DNA of 19,766 nucleotides from Larix sibirica (lineage: Eukaryota; Streptophyta; Pinopsida; Pinales; Pinaceae), in the NCBI GenBank assembly GCA_004151065.3, contig NWUY0300015405.1, positions 24,158-43,923 of the forward strand. Reading direction: 5' to 3'. The position numbers and the translations under genes were made by a program. The stretch's first letter is position 1, and the number at the start of each line of letters is the position of its first letter. Below are positions 19,574-19,766 of this stretch, one piece after another. Under the pieces are notes generated by a model. That model had not been told where the DNA came from, made no database searches, and saw nothing but the letters and a program-made list of their open reading frames with translations.

Positions 19574-19766
19574 TTAGACTAATTCAAACAGTTTTACCTC
19601 TATCTCTGGGTTCTTTTCCATCCATGCTACACTCTCAGACCTGGAATAACTCTTGAAAGGCCCAAACACACTCACATCGAGAGATTGCAACTTATGAGTA
19701 GCATGTGTAGGCAAAGTCAACAAGTTAATGCCCAGTTTGTTTGCCTCCTCAATGGTTTGTATAGCG
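19574..19766 (-). pseudogene. pogo/Tigger-type DDE transposase, C-terminal fragment
   Basis: On the minus strand the frame enters from beyond the right edge and reads GINLLTLPTHATHKLQSLDV, then SVFGPFKSYSRSE and AWMEKNPEIEVKLFELV, then a TAA at 19574-19576. The LP(P/T)H(T)THKLQ-LDV-FGPFK signature is typical of the DDE_1 domain of pogo/Tigger/Jerky-like Tc1-mariner transposases. The Asp of LDV (19676-19678) corresponds to the third catalytic acidic residue and is kept. The same frame past the stop (LASKVLLEII...TLSSG) may be a diverged continuation. The N-terminal DNA-binding region and the first two catalytic residues would lie beyond the window. About 64 codons are visible. Confidence 0.82.

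Overview
The window looks like repeat-dominated, gene-poor nuclear DNA of a seed plant. A gymnosperm, probably a conifer, is the best guess. This rests on the kinds of retroelement present: a Ty3/gypsy element with an extra reading frame after pol, and L1-type LINEs whose ORF1 carries a DUF4283-like region and a DYEHIPFRC-type zinc knuckle, with a plant RNase H domain in a separate LINE tail. AT-rich, heavily mutated sequence between the elements fits this. It is inference from family resemblance, not a database match. I found no intact protein-coding gene, rRNA, tRNA, CRISPR array or bacterial-type operon.

Layout, left to right. Positions 1-6650 have no recognisable gene. They hold three degenerate AT-rich repeats upstream of a TATA-like palindrome (possibly an old LTR), two perfect short inverted repeats (747-897), a clear three-copy 59-bp tandem repeat (1423-1605), and a single ambiguous base at 6455. 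Positions 6660-9771 are a decayed Ty3/gypsy pol on the + strand in the order reverse transcriptase, RNase H, integrase and a GPY/F-type C-terminal module, with many frameshifts and stops. A 216-bp tRNA-derived SINE-like insert on the minus strand (8111-8326), bounded by a 14-bp target-site duplication, splits the RNase H. After pol come about 1 kb with nothing recognised, then a broken unidentified reading frame of roughly 500 codons (10835-12350), a polypurine tract (12489-12502) and the start of an LTR (TGTTGG at 12503). I read this as one long element with an additional ORF between pol and its 3' LTR. Its 5' LTR and gag are not visible here.

Immediately after the LTR lies the RNase H tail of a 5'-truncated LINE (12762-13272), followed by about 2.2 kb of AT-rich DNA. 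A second, much longer LINE follows on the + strand: ORF1 at 15452-16936, then ORF2 from 16997 with an APE-type endonuclease and the first part of a reverse transcriptase. Similarity stops near 18950, before the YADD-type catalytic box. Next is an unrecognised but coding-like segment (19105-19386). At the right edge, on the minus strand, is the C-terminal part of a pogo/Tigger-type DDE transposase that continues beyond the window.

The pieces do not act together as a pathway. They are a layered record of insertions: the gypsy element came before the SINE inside it. Several catalytic residues are visibly lost (RT Tyr in place of Asp and a stop in the YxDD box; integrase Asn and Gln in the DDE triad; LINE endonuclease Asn in SDH; LINE RNase H Lys for Glu), so none of these copies is likely to be autonomous. 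I see no convincing undescribed biological system. The best candidates for follow-up are the SINE with its target-site duplication, the extra ORF after pol, and the unknown coding-like segment beside the transposase.
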